DNA of 64,000 bases from Intestinibacillus massiliensis (GTDB lineage: Bacteria; Bacillota; Clostridia; Oscillospirales; Butyricicoccaceae), in the NCBI GenBank assembly GCA_029267335.1, contig JAJUJC010000001.1, forward strand, positions 620,001 through 684,000, in the 5' to 3' direction. The position numbers were made by a program, and so were the translations under genes. Below are positions 17,441-26,412 of this stretch, in pieces. Positions within the stretch are counted from its first letter, which is position 1. The number at the start of each line of letters is the position of its first letter. The notes below the pieces were generated by a model. The model did no database searches. It was not told the origin of the DNA and saw only the letters and a list, made by a program, of their open reading frames with translations.

Positions 17441-18649
17441 TTACGTTCTATAATCGCCGTTGATACGCACATAATCATAGGTCAGGTCGCAGCCCCACGC
17501 GGTCGCGGCGGCGTCGCCCTCGGCAACATCGATCGCAATCGTGACCTCGCTCTCCGACAGGATGGTCTTAGCGAGTTCCTCGTCAAAGTCGATACCCGCG
17601 CCCTTGTCGCATACCGTAATCGTGCCCGCGCCGCTCTCAAACGCGACCGTGACATATTCCGGACGGAACGGCGCCTTGGAGTAGCCCATCGCGCACAGCA
17701 CGCGGCCCCAGTTGGCGTCCGCACCGAACATCGCCGCCTTGACCAGACTGGACGCGCACACCGCCTTTGCAAGACGCTCCGCGGTCTCCTCGGTGCGCGC
17801 ATGCGCGACCGTGCAGGTGATGAGCTTGGTCGCACCCTCGCCGTCCGCCGCAATCATGCGCGCAAGACGGGTCATGACCTCGGTCAGCGCACGGTGGAAC
17901 ACGTCATAGTTCTCATCCTGCCAGTCGATAAGCGGATTGCCCGCCTTGCCGTTTGCAAGCACGACACAGGTGTCGTTCGTCGAAGTATCGCCGTCGACCG
18001 AAATACGGTTGAACGTCTTGCGCACGACGTTTTGCAGCGCATCTGCGAGCAGATCGTCCGAGATCGCGCAGTCGGTCGTGATAAAGCACAGCATCGTGCC
18101 CATGTTCGGGTGGATCATGCCGCTGCCCTTGCAGATGCCGCCCAGCCGGCAGGTCTTGCCGCCGATCGTGAACTCGACCGCGACGCTCTTTGCACAGGTG
18201 TCGGTGGTCATGATCGCGTGTGCCGCCTTGTCCGAGCCGTCCGCTGCCAACTCGATTGTGGGCAGGTTTTGCTCGATGCACTCGATGTTCAGACGCTGCC
18301 CTATCACGCCCGTCGAGGCGACGACCACATCGTTCTCGTCGATGCCCAGACGCTTCGCTGCTGCCGCCGCCATACGCCGCGCGTTGACGATGCCGTCGGG
18401 CGCGCACGCATTGGCATTGCCTGCGTTTGCGATGATCGCGCGCGCCACACCGTTTTCCAGATGCTCCATCGTGATATAGATCGGCGCCGCCTTGACGCGA
18501 TTCATCGTGTACACCGCTGCCGCTGCGCACTCACATTCGCTGACAATGAGCGCGGTGTCGTCGGTCGGTCGGCTGTCCTTGATGCCGCAGCGCAGGCTGC
18601 CCGCGGTAAAACCGGATGCGGCACACACGCCGCCGGAAATGATCTTCAT
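17441..18649 (-). CDS. argJ: Bifunctional ornithine acetyltransferase / N-acetylglutamate synthase
   Basis: Moves the acetyl group from acetylornithine to glutamate, recycling it and making the pathway cyclic. I choose the ATG at 18649 (MKIISGGVCAASGF), which leaves GAAAGGA 11 bases upstream; an ATG at 18661 would overlap that site. The self-cleavage region is KGSGMIHPNMGTML with the nucleophilic Thr at about residue 185, and NDTCVVLANG follows. About 402 residues, normal length. With no argA or argE in the cluster, ArgJ presumably covers both acetyl steps. Confidence 0.95.
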   Translation of the reverse strand: MKIISGGVCAASGFTAGSLRCGIKDSRPTDDTALIVSECECAAAAVYTMNRVKAAPIYITMEHLENGVARAIIANAGNANACAPDGIVNARRMAAAAAKRLGIDENDVVVASTGVIGQRLNIECIEQNLPTIELAADGSDKAAHAIMTTDTCAKSVAVEFTIGGKTCRLGGICKGSGMIHPNMGTMLCFITTDCAISDDLLADALQNVVRKTFNRISVDGDTSTNDTCVVLANGKAGNPLIDWQDENYDVFHRALTEVMTRLARMIAADGEGATKLITCTVAHARTEETAERLAKAVCASSLVKAAMFGADANWGRVLCAMGYSKAPFRPEYVTVAFESGAGTITVCDKGAGIDFDEELAKTILSESEVTIAIDVAEGDAAATAWGCDLTYDYVRINGDYRT

Positions 18650-18670
18650 AATAGGCTCCATCCTTTCGGA

Positions 18671-19591
18671 TTATACAGTCAGTCCGGTGGTTTCTTCCAG
18701 ACCGAGCATGATGTTCATATTCTGTACCGCCGCGCCCGACGCCCCCTTGCCGAGATTGTCAAACAGTGCGGTGACAATGGTCTGCGTGCTGTGCCCGGTG
18801 ACGATCAGACGCAGGCTGTCGTGGCCCGCGAGAGTATCGGCATATATGACCGGTTGGTCGCCGCCGAGCGGCGCGACAGTGACCAGTGTCTGACCCGCAT
18901 AGTGCTGTGCGAGCGTATCGTGGACATGCGCCGCGTTGCAGTCCGGCAGCATGACGGTCGTTGCCATGCCCTTGTAAAAGTCGCCCAGAATGGGCACAAA
19001 TACCGGCGCGGCGGTTAAGCCGCACACATGCTGCATTTCAGGCAGATGCTTGTGCTGCAAATTGAGACCGTAAATGCGGTGGGAATCGTGGCGCGGGTCG
19101 CGATCTGCCGCCTCGTATTCCGCGATGAGTTTTTTGCCGCCGCCCGAGTAGCCGGTCAGTGACGAGCAGGTCAGCGCGCGATCGGCGGATACGATGCCGT
19201 GCGCAACGAGCGGATACACGCTCGAAATAAAACCGCTTGCATGGCAGCCGGGGTTTGCCACACGCGCCGCATGTGCGATCGCCGTGCGATGCGCGTCTGA
19301 CAGCTCCGCGAAGCCGTATGCCCAGCCCGCCGCCGTGCGGTGCGCGGTCGAAGCGTCGATGACGCGGGTGCGGTCGTTTTCGATGAGGGCGACCGCCTGC
19401 CGCGCCGCATCGTCGGGCAGACACAAAAAGACGATGTCCGCGGCGTTGAGCAGCGCTTTGCGCGCGTCGATGTCCTTGCGTTTGTCCTCATCGATGAGCA
19501 GCAGATCGATGTCGTCCCGCCCGCCGAGCCGCTCATAAATTTGCAGCCCGGTCGTGCCTTCTTTGCCATCTATATAGATCTTCGGTTTCAT
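18671..19591 (-). CDS. argC: N-acetyl-gamma-glutamyl-phosphate reductase, short (type 2) form
   Basis: NADPH-dependent reduction of acetylglutamyl phosphate to the semialdehyde. 306 residues, the shorter type 2 family rather than the roughly 345-residue type 1. The N-terminus KIYIDGKEGTTGLQIYERL carries the nucleotide site, the catalytic Cys is in ANPGCHASGF, and SLTGYSGGGKKLI and the substrate-site NLQHKHLPEM follow. The start codon overlaps the argH stop by 4 bases (ATGA), showing translational coupling. Confidence 0.93.
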   Translation of the reverse strand: MKPKIYIDGKEGTTGLQIYERLGGRDDIDLLLIDEDKRKDIDARKALLNAADIVFLCLPDDAARQAVALIENDRTRVIDASTAHRTAAGWAYGFAELSDAHRTAIAHAARVANPGCHASGFISSVYPLVAHGIVSADRALTCSSLTGYSGGGKKLIAEYEAADRDPRHDSHRIYGLNLQHKHLPEMQHVCGLTAAPVFVPILGDFYKGMATTVMLPDCNAAHVHDTLAQHYAGQTLVTVAPLGGDQPVIYADTLAGHDSLRLIVTGHSTQTIVTALFDNLGKGASGAAVQNMNIMLGLEETTGLTV

Positions 19592-20988
19592 GCGTGCGCT
19601 TCCTGTTCCCGTACCTCCGCGACGAAGCGCTCGATCTTATCGATCTGACGTGTGACCTCTTCCGGTGCGGGGCCGCCGATGACCTTGCGTTCGCCCACGC
19701 AGGTGCGCAGGTCGAGTGCGTCGTATACGTCGTCTCCAAAGGATTTGGAGATTGCGGCGAAGTCCTTGAGTGTCAGCGTCTCGAGCGTTTCCTCGGACTT
19801 GATGCACTGGTTGACCAGACGGCCGACCGTCTTATATGCATCGCGGAAGGGCATGCCCTTCTTGGTCAGATAATCCGCGCAGTCGGTCGCGTTGATGAAG
19901 CCGCCGGACGCTGCGCGCCGCATGTTGTCCCGGCGCAGCGTCATGGTCGCAAACATCGGCGTAAATACCTCAAGGCATTGCTTGACGGTGTCGATCGCGC
20001 CGAATACCGCTTCCTTGTCTTCCTGCATATCCTTGTTATAGGCGAGCGGCAGGCCCTTGAGCACGGTCAGCATGGTGGTCAGGCTGCCGTAGACACGGCC
20101 GGTCTTGCCGCGGATGAGTTCGCAGACGTCGGGGTTCTTTTTCTGTGGCATGATGGACGAGCCGGTCGAGTACGCGTCGTCAAGCTCGACGAACTTAAAT
20201 TCCCACGAGCACCACGAGATGATCTCTTCGGACAGGCGGGACAGGTGCATCATCAGAATGGACAGGTCAGAGCACAGCTCGACGCAGTAATCGCGGTCGG
20301 ATACGCCATCAATGGAGTTATCGGTCACGCGTGCAAAACCGAGCTGGTCGCACACAAACTGGCGGTCGATCGGATAAGTGGTCGACGCGAGCGCGCCCGA
20401 GCCGAGCGGCATTTCATCCATGCGCTCAAGGCAGTCCTGCAAGCGGGTCACATCGCGCTTGAGCATGTTGGCATACGCCATCATATAGTGTGCAAAGGTC
20501 GTGGGCTGCGCACGCTGCAAATGCGTGTAACCCGGCATGACCGCATCGAGATTTTCGCGGCTCTTCTTCATCAGCGCGTCGAGGAAGCCGCAGATCAGGT
20601 CGATGATCTCACGGATCTCCTTTTTGCAGTACATGCGCATGTCAAGCGCGACCTGATCGTTACGGCTGCGCGCGGTATGCAGACGTTTGCCCGCATCGCC
20701 GATGCGCTCGGTCAGAAGCTGCTCGATATTCATGTGGATGTCTTCGTACTCGAGCGAAAACTGTACCTTGCCCTCGTCAATGTCCGCCAGAATGCCTTTG
20801 AGTCCTTCGACGATCTTATCCGCCTCGTGCTGCTCGATGATGCCCTGTTTGCCCAACATCGTGGCGTGCGCGATCGAACCTGTGATGTCCTCCTGGTACA
20901 GGCGGCAGTCAAACAGGATCGAGGAGTTAAAATCGTTTACCACGAGGTCAGTCTCCTTTTGAAACCGACCCGCCCATAATTTAGCCAT
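19588..20988 (-). CDS. argH: Argininosuccinate lyase
   Basis: Final step, splitting argininosuccinate to arginine and fumarate. 466 residues with the fumarase/aspartase-superfamily signature GSSIMPQKKNPD (residues about 280-291), the N-terminal LWAGRFQKETD, TARSRNDQVALD and HLQRAQPTTFAHY (catalytic His region). It lies downstream of argG with an 88-base gap that holds a strong hairpin, and overlaps argC by 4 bases. Confidence 0.95.
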   Translation of the reverse strand: MAKLWAGRFQKETDLVVNDFNSSILFDCRLYQEDITGSIAHATMLGKQGIIEQHEADKIVEGLKGILADIDEGKVQFSLEYEDIHMNIEQLLTERIGDAGKRLHTARSRNDQVALDMRMYCKKEIREIIDLICGFLDALMKKSRENLDAVMPGYTHLQRAQPTTFAHYMMAYANMLKRDVTRLQDCLERMDEMPLGSGALASTTYPIDRQFVCDQLGFARVTDNSIDGVSDRDYCVELCSDLSILMMHLSRLSEEIISWCSWEFKFVELDDAYSTGSSIMPQKKNPDVCELIRGKTGRVYGSLTTMLTVLKGLPLAYNKDMQEDKEAVFGAIDTVKQCLEVFTPMFATMTLRRDNMRRAASGGFINATDCADYLTKKGMPFRDAYKTVGRLVNQCIKSEETLETLTLKDFAAISKSFGDDVYDALDLRTCVGERKVIGGPAPEEVTRQIDKIERFVAEVREQEAHA

Positions 20989-21019
20989 ATGCTGTCCTCG
21001 CTTTTACAATCAAAAAATC

Positions 21020-21072
21020 GACAGTGGAGAACAAGGGGGGCGGCGTTTTTCCCGTCCCCCGTTCTCCACATT
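21020..21072 (-). terminator. Hairpin between argG and argH, possible partial terminator
   Basis: Arms GTGGAGAAC and GTTCTCCAC with further G/C pairing inside, followed on the minus strand by TGTCGATTTTTTG. The U-run is 5 bases away from the stem, which suggests partial termination or mRNA processing that would lower argHCJBDF relative to argG. Confidence 0.55.
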
Positions 21073-21076
21073 TGTT

Positions 21077-22330
21077 TTAGTCTACGGTCGGGAAGCCCGC
21101 TCCGGTCTTTTCCGTGAGCGCCTTGTCCGCCATTGCACGCACCTTGAGCGGCAGACCGAACAGGTTGATGAAGCCCGCGGAATCCGCCTGATCGTATGCG
21201 TCGTCCTCGTTGAAGGTCGCCATATCCTCGGAGTACAGGCTGTACGGCGAGGTCACCGATGCCGGCAGGATGTTGCCCTTATACAGCTTGAGCTTGACGT
21301 CGCCCGTCACGGTCTCCTGCGTGGAGTCGACGAACGCGCTGAGCGCCTTGCGCAGCGGGGTATACCACTGACCGTTGTAAACAAGCTCACCGAACTTGAG
21401 ACCGACCTGCGTCTTGTAGTGCGCGGTCTCGCGGTCGAGCGTAATCTCCTCGAGCTTTGCATGTGCGGCGTACAGGATCGAGCCGCCCGGGGTCTCATAC
21501 ACACCGCGGCTCTTCATACCGACGAGACGGTTTTCCACGATGTCGAGGATGCCAACGCCGTTTGCGCCGCCAAGCTGGTTAAGCTTTTCGATGAGGGCGA
21601 CAGAGTCCATCTCTTCGCCGTCGACTGCGGTCGGGATGCCCTTTTCAAAGTGGATCGTCACATAGGTGGGCGTGTCGGGTGCCTGCTCGGGCGATACGCC
21701 CAGTTCGAGGAAGCCTGGACGGTTGAGCGGCGCTTCGTTCGACGGCAGTTCGAGATCAAGTCCCTCATGCGACAGATGCCACAGGTTCTTGTCCTTGGAA
21801 TAGTTGGTCTCCTTGGTGATCTTAAGCGGGATATTGTGCTTCTCCGCGTACTCGATCTCCTTTTCGCGCGAGTTGAGTTCCCAGAAACGCCACGGCGCGA
21901 TGATGTGCATATCGGGCGCAAATGCCTTAATCGCAAGCTCGAAACGCACCTGATCGTTGCCCTTGCCCGTGCAGCCGTGGCAGATCGCGTCTGCGCCTTC
22001 CTGAAGCGCGATCTCAACGATACGCTTTGCAATGATCGGACGCGCGAAGGACGTGCCGAGCAGATACTGCTCATAGGTCGCGCCGGCCTTGACCGTGGGC
22101 AGGATGTAATCATCGACAAATTCCTTCGTCAGATCTTCGATATACAGTTTGGATGCGCCAGTCTTGAGTGCCTTTTCCTCCAGACCGTCGAGCTCAGTGC
22201 CCTGACCGACATTGCCCGAGACCGCAACGACCTCGCAGCCGTCATAGTGCTCCTTGAGCCACGGGATGAGGACCGAGGTATCCAGACCACCAGAATATGC
22301 TAAAACGACTTTTTTGATCTTTTTATCCAT
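21077..22330 (-). CDS. argG: Argininosuccinate synthase
   Basis: Joins citrulline and aspartate with ATP. I place the start at the ATG at 22330 ([20 protein letters not shown]) behind AAGGGGC; an open frame extends 23 codons upstream across the promoter and is not coding. The PP-loop [42 protein letters not shown] (aspartate/citrulline site) and SHEGLDLE are all intact in 417 residues, slightly longer than average. It is the first gene of the arginine operon and has its own promoter. Confidence 0.95.
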   Translation of the reverse strand: MDKKIKKVVLAYSGGLDTSVLIPWLKEHYDGCEVVAVSGNVGQGTELDGLEEKALKTGASKLYIEDLTKEFVDDYILPTVKAGATYEQYLLGTSFARPIIAKRIVEIALQEGADAICHGCTGKGNDQVRFELAIKAFAPDMHIIAPWRFWELNSREKEIEYAEKHNIPLKITKETNYSKDKNLWHLSHEGLDLELPSNEAPLNRPGFLELGVSPEQAPDTPTYVTIHFEKGIPTAVDGEEMDSVALIEKLNQLGGANGVGILDIVENRLVGMKSRGVYETPGGSILYAAHAKLEEITLDRETAHYKTQVGLKFGELVYNGQWYTPLRKALSAFVDSTQETVTGDVKLKLYKGNILPASVTSPYSLYSEDMATFNEDDAYDQADSAGFINLFGLPLKVRAMADKALTEKTGAGFPTVD

Positions 22331-22370
22331 GATTGATTTGCCCCTTTTCATTTTTTCATCATTTGCCATT

Positions 22371-22399
22371 ATTATAATACCACCCACACCGGATTGCAA
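22371..22399 (-). promoter_or_regulatory. Sigma-A promoter of the arginine operon (argG)
   Basis: Minus-strand TTGCAA (22394-22399), 17-bp spacer, TATAAT (22371-22376), about 41 bases upstream of the argG start. Confidence 0.75.
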
Positions 22400-22425
22400 G
22401 AATTATTTTTAAAAAATCGTTATAA

Positions 22426-22458
22426 TGTATATTTATACGGATACTGCATTTTTATGTC
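22426..22458. promoter_or_regulatory. Candidate tandem ARG boxes (ArgR/AhrC operator)
   Basis: TGTATATTTATACG (22426-22439) fits the core ARG-box pattern TGNATWWWWATNCA except for the last base. A second, weaker copy, TGCATTTTTATGTC (22445-22458), starts 19 bp later, close to the two-box spacing used by the ArgR hexamer. Both lie just upstream of the argG -35 box, where a repressor could act; the regulator gene itself is not in the window. Confidence 0.5.
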
Positions 22459-22489
22459 ATGATAAAGCGCGAAAAACCTTTGATTTTTC

Positions 22490-22518
22490 TTGATATTTCA
22501 CGGGAAAAGTACTATCAT
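22490..22518 (+). promoter_or_regulatory. Sigma-A promoter of pncB
   Basis: TTGATA (22490-22495), a 17-bp spacer and TATCAT (22513-22518), about 77 bases upstream of the pncB start, divergent from the argG promoter. Confidence 0.6.
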
Positions 22519-22595
22519 AAACTTTGTACAGGTTTAAAATCCTGCCAGTTTGGCGGTTTCCATGCAAATCGCTATCAATAAAAGGAGTTTTTCCC

Positions 22596-24041
22596 ATGAC
22601 AGAGAAGAATCTGACCATGTTGACGGACTTTTATGAGTTCACCATGGCAAACGGCTATCTGGAAAAGGGCATCGGCGACCGCACCGCATATTTTGATATG
22701 TTTTTCCGCCGCGTGCCGGATGACGGCGGTTATGCGGTCATGGCGGGTACGCAGCAGCTACTCGAGTACTTTGCAAACCTACATTTCACAGCCGAGGATA
22801 TTGAATATCTGCGTGCGCGTGACTGCTTCTCCGATGCATTCCTCGCATATTTAAAAGACTTCAAATTCGCGTGCGACGTGTGGGCAGTGCCCGAGGGCAC
22901 ACCGATCTTCCCCGGCGAGCCGATCGTGACCGTCGCGGGACCGATGATCCAGGCGCAGTTCGTGGAGACCATGGTGCTGCTGACCGTCAACCATCAGACC
23001 CTGATCGCGACTAAGGCGAGCCGTATTGCGCGCGCCGCACAGGGGCGCACCGTACTCGAGTTCGGCTCGCGCCGTGCGCAGGGCTACGACAGCGCGGTCT
23101 ATGGTGCGCGCGCCGCATACATCGGCGGATGTCACGGCACAGCATGCGTGATGGCGGATCGCGATTTCTCCATTCCTGCGGGCGGCACGATGGCGCATGC
23201 TTGGGTGCAGATGTTTGACAGCGAGTTTGAGGCGTTCAAAGCCTATGCGGAAATTTATCCCGATAACTGCATCTTTTTGGTCGATACCTATAATGTATTA
23301 AAATCCGGTGTGCCCAATGCAATCCGCGTCGCAAACGAAGTGCTCGCGCCTATGGGTATCCGTCCGCGCGGCATCCGTCTGGATTCGGGCGACATCGCGT
23401 ATCTGTCAATCAAGGCGCGCGAAATGCTCGACGCAGCAGGCTATCCGGACATGCAGATCATGGCATCCAACTCACTTGACGAATATCTGGTGCGTGATCT
23501 GCTCGTACAGGGTGCGAAGGTAGATTCCTTCGGCATCGGCGAACGGCTCATCACCTCAAAATCCGAGCCGGTGTTCGGCGGCGTGTACAAGCTTGCAGCG
23601 GTCGAGGGCGCAGACGGCAACCTCATCCCCAAGATCAAGGTATCCGAAAACGTCGAAAAGATCACCACCCCCCACTTTAAAAAGGTCTGGCGTTTGTTCG
23701 ACAAAGAGACCGGCAAGGCGCTCGGTGACGTGCTGTGCGTGTATGACGAGGTGCTCGATGAGAGCCGCCCTTACACGCTGTTCGATCCCATTCACACCTG
23801 GAAGAAAAAGACCGTCACGAACTATACGGCAAAGCCGCTGCTCGTGCAGTTGTTTAACAAGGGGCAGCAGGTCTATGAAAGCCCGGACATCGAGCAGATC
23901 CGCGCGTATTGTGCGCAGCAGATGGAAACACTGTGGACGCAGATCACGCGTTTTGAGAACCCGCAGACCTATTATGTCGACCTGTCCGCCAAGCTCTGGG
24001 AGGTCAAAAATCATCTTTTGGAGCACTGCGGCGCACTGTAA
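22596..24041 (+). CDS. pncB: Nicotinate phosphoribosyltransferase
   Basis: Converts nicotinate and PRPP to nicotinate mononucleotide in NAD salvage. I place the start at 22596 (MTEKNLTMLTDFYEFTMANG) with AAAGGAG 8 bases upstream; the frame extends 24 codons further without support. Landmarks are FRRVPDDGGYAVMAGTQ, LLTVNHQTLIATKA, the active-site FGSRRAQGYDSAVYGARAA, GTMAHAWVQMF and IRLDSGDIAYLS. 481 residues. It stands alone with its own promoter and terminator. Confidence 0.94.
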   Translation: MTEKNLTMLTDFYEFTMANGYLEKGIGDRTAYFDMFFRRVPDDGGYAVMAGTQQLLEYFANLHFTAEDIEYLRARDCFSDAFLAYLKDFKFACDVWAVPEGTPIFPGEPIVTVAGPMIQAQFVETMVLLTVNHQTLIATKASRIARAAQGRTVLEFGSRRAQGYDSAVYGARAAYIGGCHGTACVMADRDFSIPAGGTMAHAWVQMFDSEFEAFKAYAEIYPDNCIFLVDTYNVLKSGVPNAIRVANEVLAPMGIRPRGIRLDSGDIAYLSIKAREMLDAAGYPDMQIMASNSLDEYLVRDLLVQGAKVDSFGIGERLITSKSEPVFGGVYKLAAVEGADGNLIPKIKVSENVEKITTPHFKKVWRLFDKETGKALGDVLCVYDEVLDESRPYTLFDPIHTWKKKTVTNYTAKPLLVQLFNKGQQVYESPDIEQIRAYCAQQMETLWTQITRFENPQTYYVDLSAKLWEVKNHLLEHCGAL

Positions 24042-24044
24042 CAC

Positions 24045-24084
24045 AAAAAAGACCTCTCGGAATGATTTCCGAGAGGTCTTTTCT
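24045..24084. terminator. Bidirectional terminator after pncB
   Basis: Sixteen-base arms (AAAAGACCTCTCGGAA and its complement) with a TGAT loop between the convergent pncB and export-protein genes. Confidence 0.88.
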
Positions 24085-24094
24085 TCTTTACAGC

Positions 24095-24586
24095 TTAAAA
24101 CATGCCCGCGAACAGCACCGTACCCTGTGACAGCAACGTCATAATGACGCCCGCCGCACCGACGCCGCCTGCGATCGACAGAAACGCTTTTCCGACCGGC
24201 ATTTTGAGCAGCGATGCGATCGCCGCGCCAGACCATGCGCCGGTGCCTGGCAGCGGTACAGCGACGAACAGCAGCAGCCCGATGCGCGCATATTTCGTCA
24301 CCTGCTCTTTTTTGCCTTCCAGCTTTTCGCGGTATGCGCGCGCGAAGCCCGCGAACGCACGCAGGGTGCACAGCCAGTCGAGCAACTTTTCTGCAAACAG
24401 CAGTACAAATGGGATCGGCACCAGATTGCCCGCGATGGAAATGAGAAGTGTCTGCATCCACGGCATGCCCGCAGCAGTGCCGAGCGGCACTGCGCCGCGC
24501 AGCTCCACGAGCGGCACCATGGAGATAAAAAAGACCGCTGCCTCGCGTCCAGCACCGAGCAGCCAATCAAATAAAGCGTTAAACAA
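24095..24586 (-). CDS. Small multidrug-export family membrane protein
   Basis: About 163 residues with four or so hydrophobic helices, matching the conserved family often labelled small multidrug export protein (COG2426). Characteristic are the N-terminal MVPLVELRGAVPLGTAAGMP, IAGNLVPIPFVLLF, and RIGLLLFVAVPLPGTGAWSG. The likely start is the TTG at 24586, preceded by GGGAGAAGGG; the open frame runs further upstream to 24673 without a site. The transport activity is not well established for the family, so the label should be read loosely. Confidence 0.8.
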   Translation of the reverse strand: MFNALFDWLLGAGREAAVFFISMVPLVELRGAVPLGTAAGMPWMQTLLISIAGNLVPIPFVLLFAEKLLDWLCTLRAFAGFARAYREKLEGKKEQVTKYARIGLLLFVAVPLPGTGAWSGAAIASLLKMPVGKAFLSIAGGVGAAGVIMTLLSQGTVLFAGMF

Positions 24587-24703
24587 TGTCCCTTCTCCCT
24601 TCACATGCAAAGATGTGCTATTGTTGATAGTACCGTAAACCACTTGTAAAGTCAAGCACGCACTTGTGAACACCGCGTAAATTTTAGGGTTTTGTGTGAT
24701 AGC

Positions 24704-24732
24704 TTGTGTTTTGAGCGCAAATCGTCTACAAT
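24704..24732 (+). promoter_or_regulatory. Probable sigma-A promoter of the HAD phosphatase gene
   Basis: TTGTGT (24704-24709), 17-bp spacer, TACAAT (24727-24732), 36 bases upstream of the start codon. Confidence 0.6.
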
Positions 24733-24768
24733 AAAGTAGAATAAAAAATATATTTGAAGGAGCTTTTT

Positions 24769-25587
24769 ATGCATTCGATTTCTCTCATCGCGACCGACCT
24801 CGATGGCACGCTGCTCTACGACCGCGGACAGATTACCCCGCGTGACCGCGCGATATTGACCCGTGTGCGCGAAGCAGGCATCCCGCTCGTATTCGCCACC
24901 GGTCGTGACCTGCGGCTCATCCTGCCCGTGCTCGACCGTCTGGAACTGTGGGATGAGGTACGCTACATCATCCATACAGGCGGCAGCGGACTGTATGATG
25001 TCAAAACGCGCACCGACCGCTGTCTCGCGGAGCTGTCCCCCGAAACGCTGCGCGATATTTATGAAAAGTATGCTTCCCTGCCGCTGTCGTTCCTACTCAC
25101 ACAGGACGACATGATGCATACCAACCGCATGACCGATATTTTGCGTCACGAATCCGGTCTGCTCGACTGCCCCATCGTCGAAGAACCGGATTTCTCCGCC
25201 ATTTTGACCCGTCCGAACGGTAAACTTGTCACCTGCGGCGAAATCGAGGATCTTGAGTCCTCTCTGCCGATGCTGACCGCGGATACCGATCCGCGCTATC
25301 AGTTCCACCGCAGCCACGACAACTACATCGACTGCTATGTGCGAGGCATCGGCAAGGGCACTGCGCTGACCACGCTGTGCGAAATGCTGTCCATTCCGGT
25401 ATCCGAGACCCTTGCGATCGGTGACAACCTGAACGATCTGCAAATCCTCGAGACCGCGGGATATTCCGCATGCCCGGGCGACGGTCACCCCGGTATTTTT
25501 TCCGTCGTCGACTACATCGCCTGCCCCGCGCTAGAGGGTGCGGTCGCAGAGGTGTGCGAGCACTTTTTATTCGGCGCGCAAGATTAA
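24769..25587 (+). CDS. HAD-superfamily Cof-type sugar-phosphate phosphatase
   Basis: Cytosolic phosphatase of the Cof/YidA class with a C2 cap. The start at 24769 (MHSISLIATDLDGTLL) has GAAGGAG 8 bases upstream. Motif I is DLDGT (nucleophile Asp and acid/base Asp), motif II FATGRD, motif III the Lys of GIGKGTAL, and motif IV GDNLNDLQIL. 272 residues. Substrates in this class range from sugar phosphates to flavin or pyridoxal phosphate and cannot be predicted here. Confidence 0.9.
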   Translation: MHSISLIATDLDGTLLYDRGQITPRDRAILTRVREAGIPLVFATGRDLRLILPVLDRLELWDEVRYIIHTGGSGLYDVKTRTDRCLAELSPETLRDIYEKYASLPLSFLLTQDDMMHTNRMTDILRHESGLLDCPIVEEPDFSAILTRPNGKLVTCGEIEDLESSLPMLTADTDPRYQFHRSHDNYIDCYVRGIGKGTALTTLCEMLSIPVSETLAIGDNLNDLQILETAGYSACPGDGHPGIFSVVDYIACPALEGAVAEVCEHFLFGAQD

Positions 25588-25609
25588 CCCTCTTATTTCG
25601 CACGTTATT

Positions 25610-25658
25610 GCCGAAAAAGCGCGATTTCTACAAGAAATTCGCGCTTTTTTCGGCTTTT
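25610..25658 (+). terminator. Terminator after the HAD gene
   Basis: A long near-perfect hairpin (GCCGAAAAAGCGCGATTTC against GAAATTCGCGCTTTTTTCGGC, loop TACAA) followed by TTTT. Confidence 0.75.
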
Positions 25659-25664
25659 GCAGCG

Positions 25665-25693
25665 TTGCTTTCACCCCTCGCACGCGGTATACT
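25665..25693 (+). promoter_or_regulatory. Sigma-A promoter of the padR-type operon
   Basis: TTGCTT (25665-25670), 17-bp spacer and TATACT (25688-25693), directly after the HAD terminator and 39 bases before the padR-type start codon. Confidence 0.65.
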
Positions 25694-25732
25694 AATAGCA
25701 GGTCTGTATCTCGCGCCAAAGGAGGAACGCCC

Positions 25733-26074
25733 ATGACACAGGAAGTTCATTTCCCCGGCAGCACGATCTTGCTTGTGCTCGCGCTGCTCGAAAACGGTGA
25801 TAAATACGGCTATCAGATGATCCACGAACTGGAAGCGCGTTCGGACAAGACCTTTGCCCTGCGCGAAGGCATGCTTTATCCCATTTTGCACCGTTTGGAG
25901 CGTCAGGGCGACATCCGCGCCTATGAGCAGACCGCGGACACCGGTCACCGCCGGCGCTACTATCAGCTCACCCGTCAAGGCATTCGCGCGCTAAACCGCA
26001 AACGCCGCGAATGGAACCTGTTCTGCAAGAAATTCGGCAAGGTGGCAGGAGGTGAAGCGTGTGACCGATTGTGA
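25733..26074 (+). CDS. PadR-family transcriptional regulator
   Basis: 113-residue winged-helix repressor. Starting at the ATG at 25733 behind AAAGGAGG, it shows the PadR core: STILLVLALLENGDKYGYQMIHELE, FALREGMLYPILHRLERQGDIRAYEQ, and the wing GHRRRYYQLTRQGIRALNRKRREWNLF. The gene overlaps the next one by 14 bases. PadR genes coupled to a small membrane protein with the same architecture as below are common in Firmicutes, where the pair often controls membrane or envelope functions; the target here is unknown. Confidence 0.92.
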   Translation: MTQEVHFPGSTILLVLALLENGDKYGYQMIHELEARSDKTFALREGMLYPILHRLERQGDIRAYEQTADTGHRRRYYQLTRQGIRALNRKRREWNLFCKKFGKVAGGEACDRL

Positions 26075-26378
26075 GCATTTCCTCGATACCGTGTGCGCCC
26101 AGATTCACTGGCGCAGTCGCAGTCTGCGCGTACGGCGCGAGCTTGCCGCACATCTGGAGGATCACATCGCTTATCTGGTAGGCGAGCGCGGGCTGTCCTA
26201 TGACGAAGCGGAACAGGAGGCCATTGTTTCCATGGGCGATCCGGTCGCGTTGGGGCAGGCACTCGGGCAGGAACACTGTCCGTGGCGTTATTGCCTGATC
26301 GCATGCATCACCCTCGCCGTGTGGGGCGCGATCCTCTTGCTCCTATACACCCTGCTGCACCGTGCAGGAATGCTATAA
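26061..26378 (+). CDS. Small membrane protein with a PadR-associated N-terminal domain
   Basis: 105-residue protein starting at the GTG at 26061, which has AGGAGG 8 bases upstream (an in-frame GTG at 26052 would overlap that site). The first 70 residues are a helical, charged domain (FLDTVCAQIHWRSRSLRVRR, LAAHLEDHIAYLVGERGLSYDEAEQEAIVSMGDPVALGQALG) like the permease-prefix/HAAS domain found after PadR genes; one membrane helix ends the protein. Usually the domain is fused to longer membrane regions, so this is a minimal version. It overlaps the regulator by 14 bases and is presumably its partner. Confidence 0.82.
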   Translation: MTDCEHFLDTVCAQIHWRSRSLRVRRELAAHLEDHIAYLVGERGLSYDEAEQEAIVSMGDPVALGQALGQEHCPWRYCLIACITLAVWGAILLLLYTLLHRAGML

Positions 26379-26384
26379 CGATAG

Positions 26385-26410
26385 AAAAAGCGCCCAAACG
26401 GGCGCTTTTT
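26385..26410. terminator. Bidirectional terminator between the PadR operon and obgE
   Basis: Perfect 11-base arms AAAAAGCGCCC and GGGCGCTTTTT with an AAAC loop, two bases before the obgE stop codon on the opposite strand. Confidence 0.87.
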
Positions 26411-26412
26411 CT

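Noticed and set aside
22519-22595. Possible riboswitch in the leader of pncB
   Set aside because: Only about 70 bases follow the promoter and I found no stem set or motif matching a known NAD-related or other aptamer.
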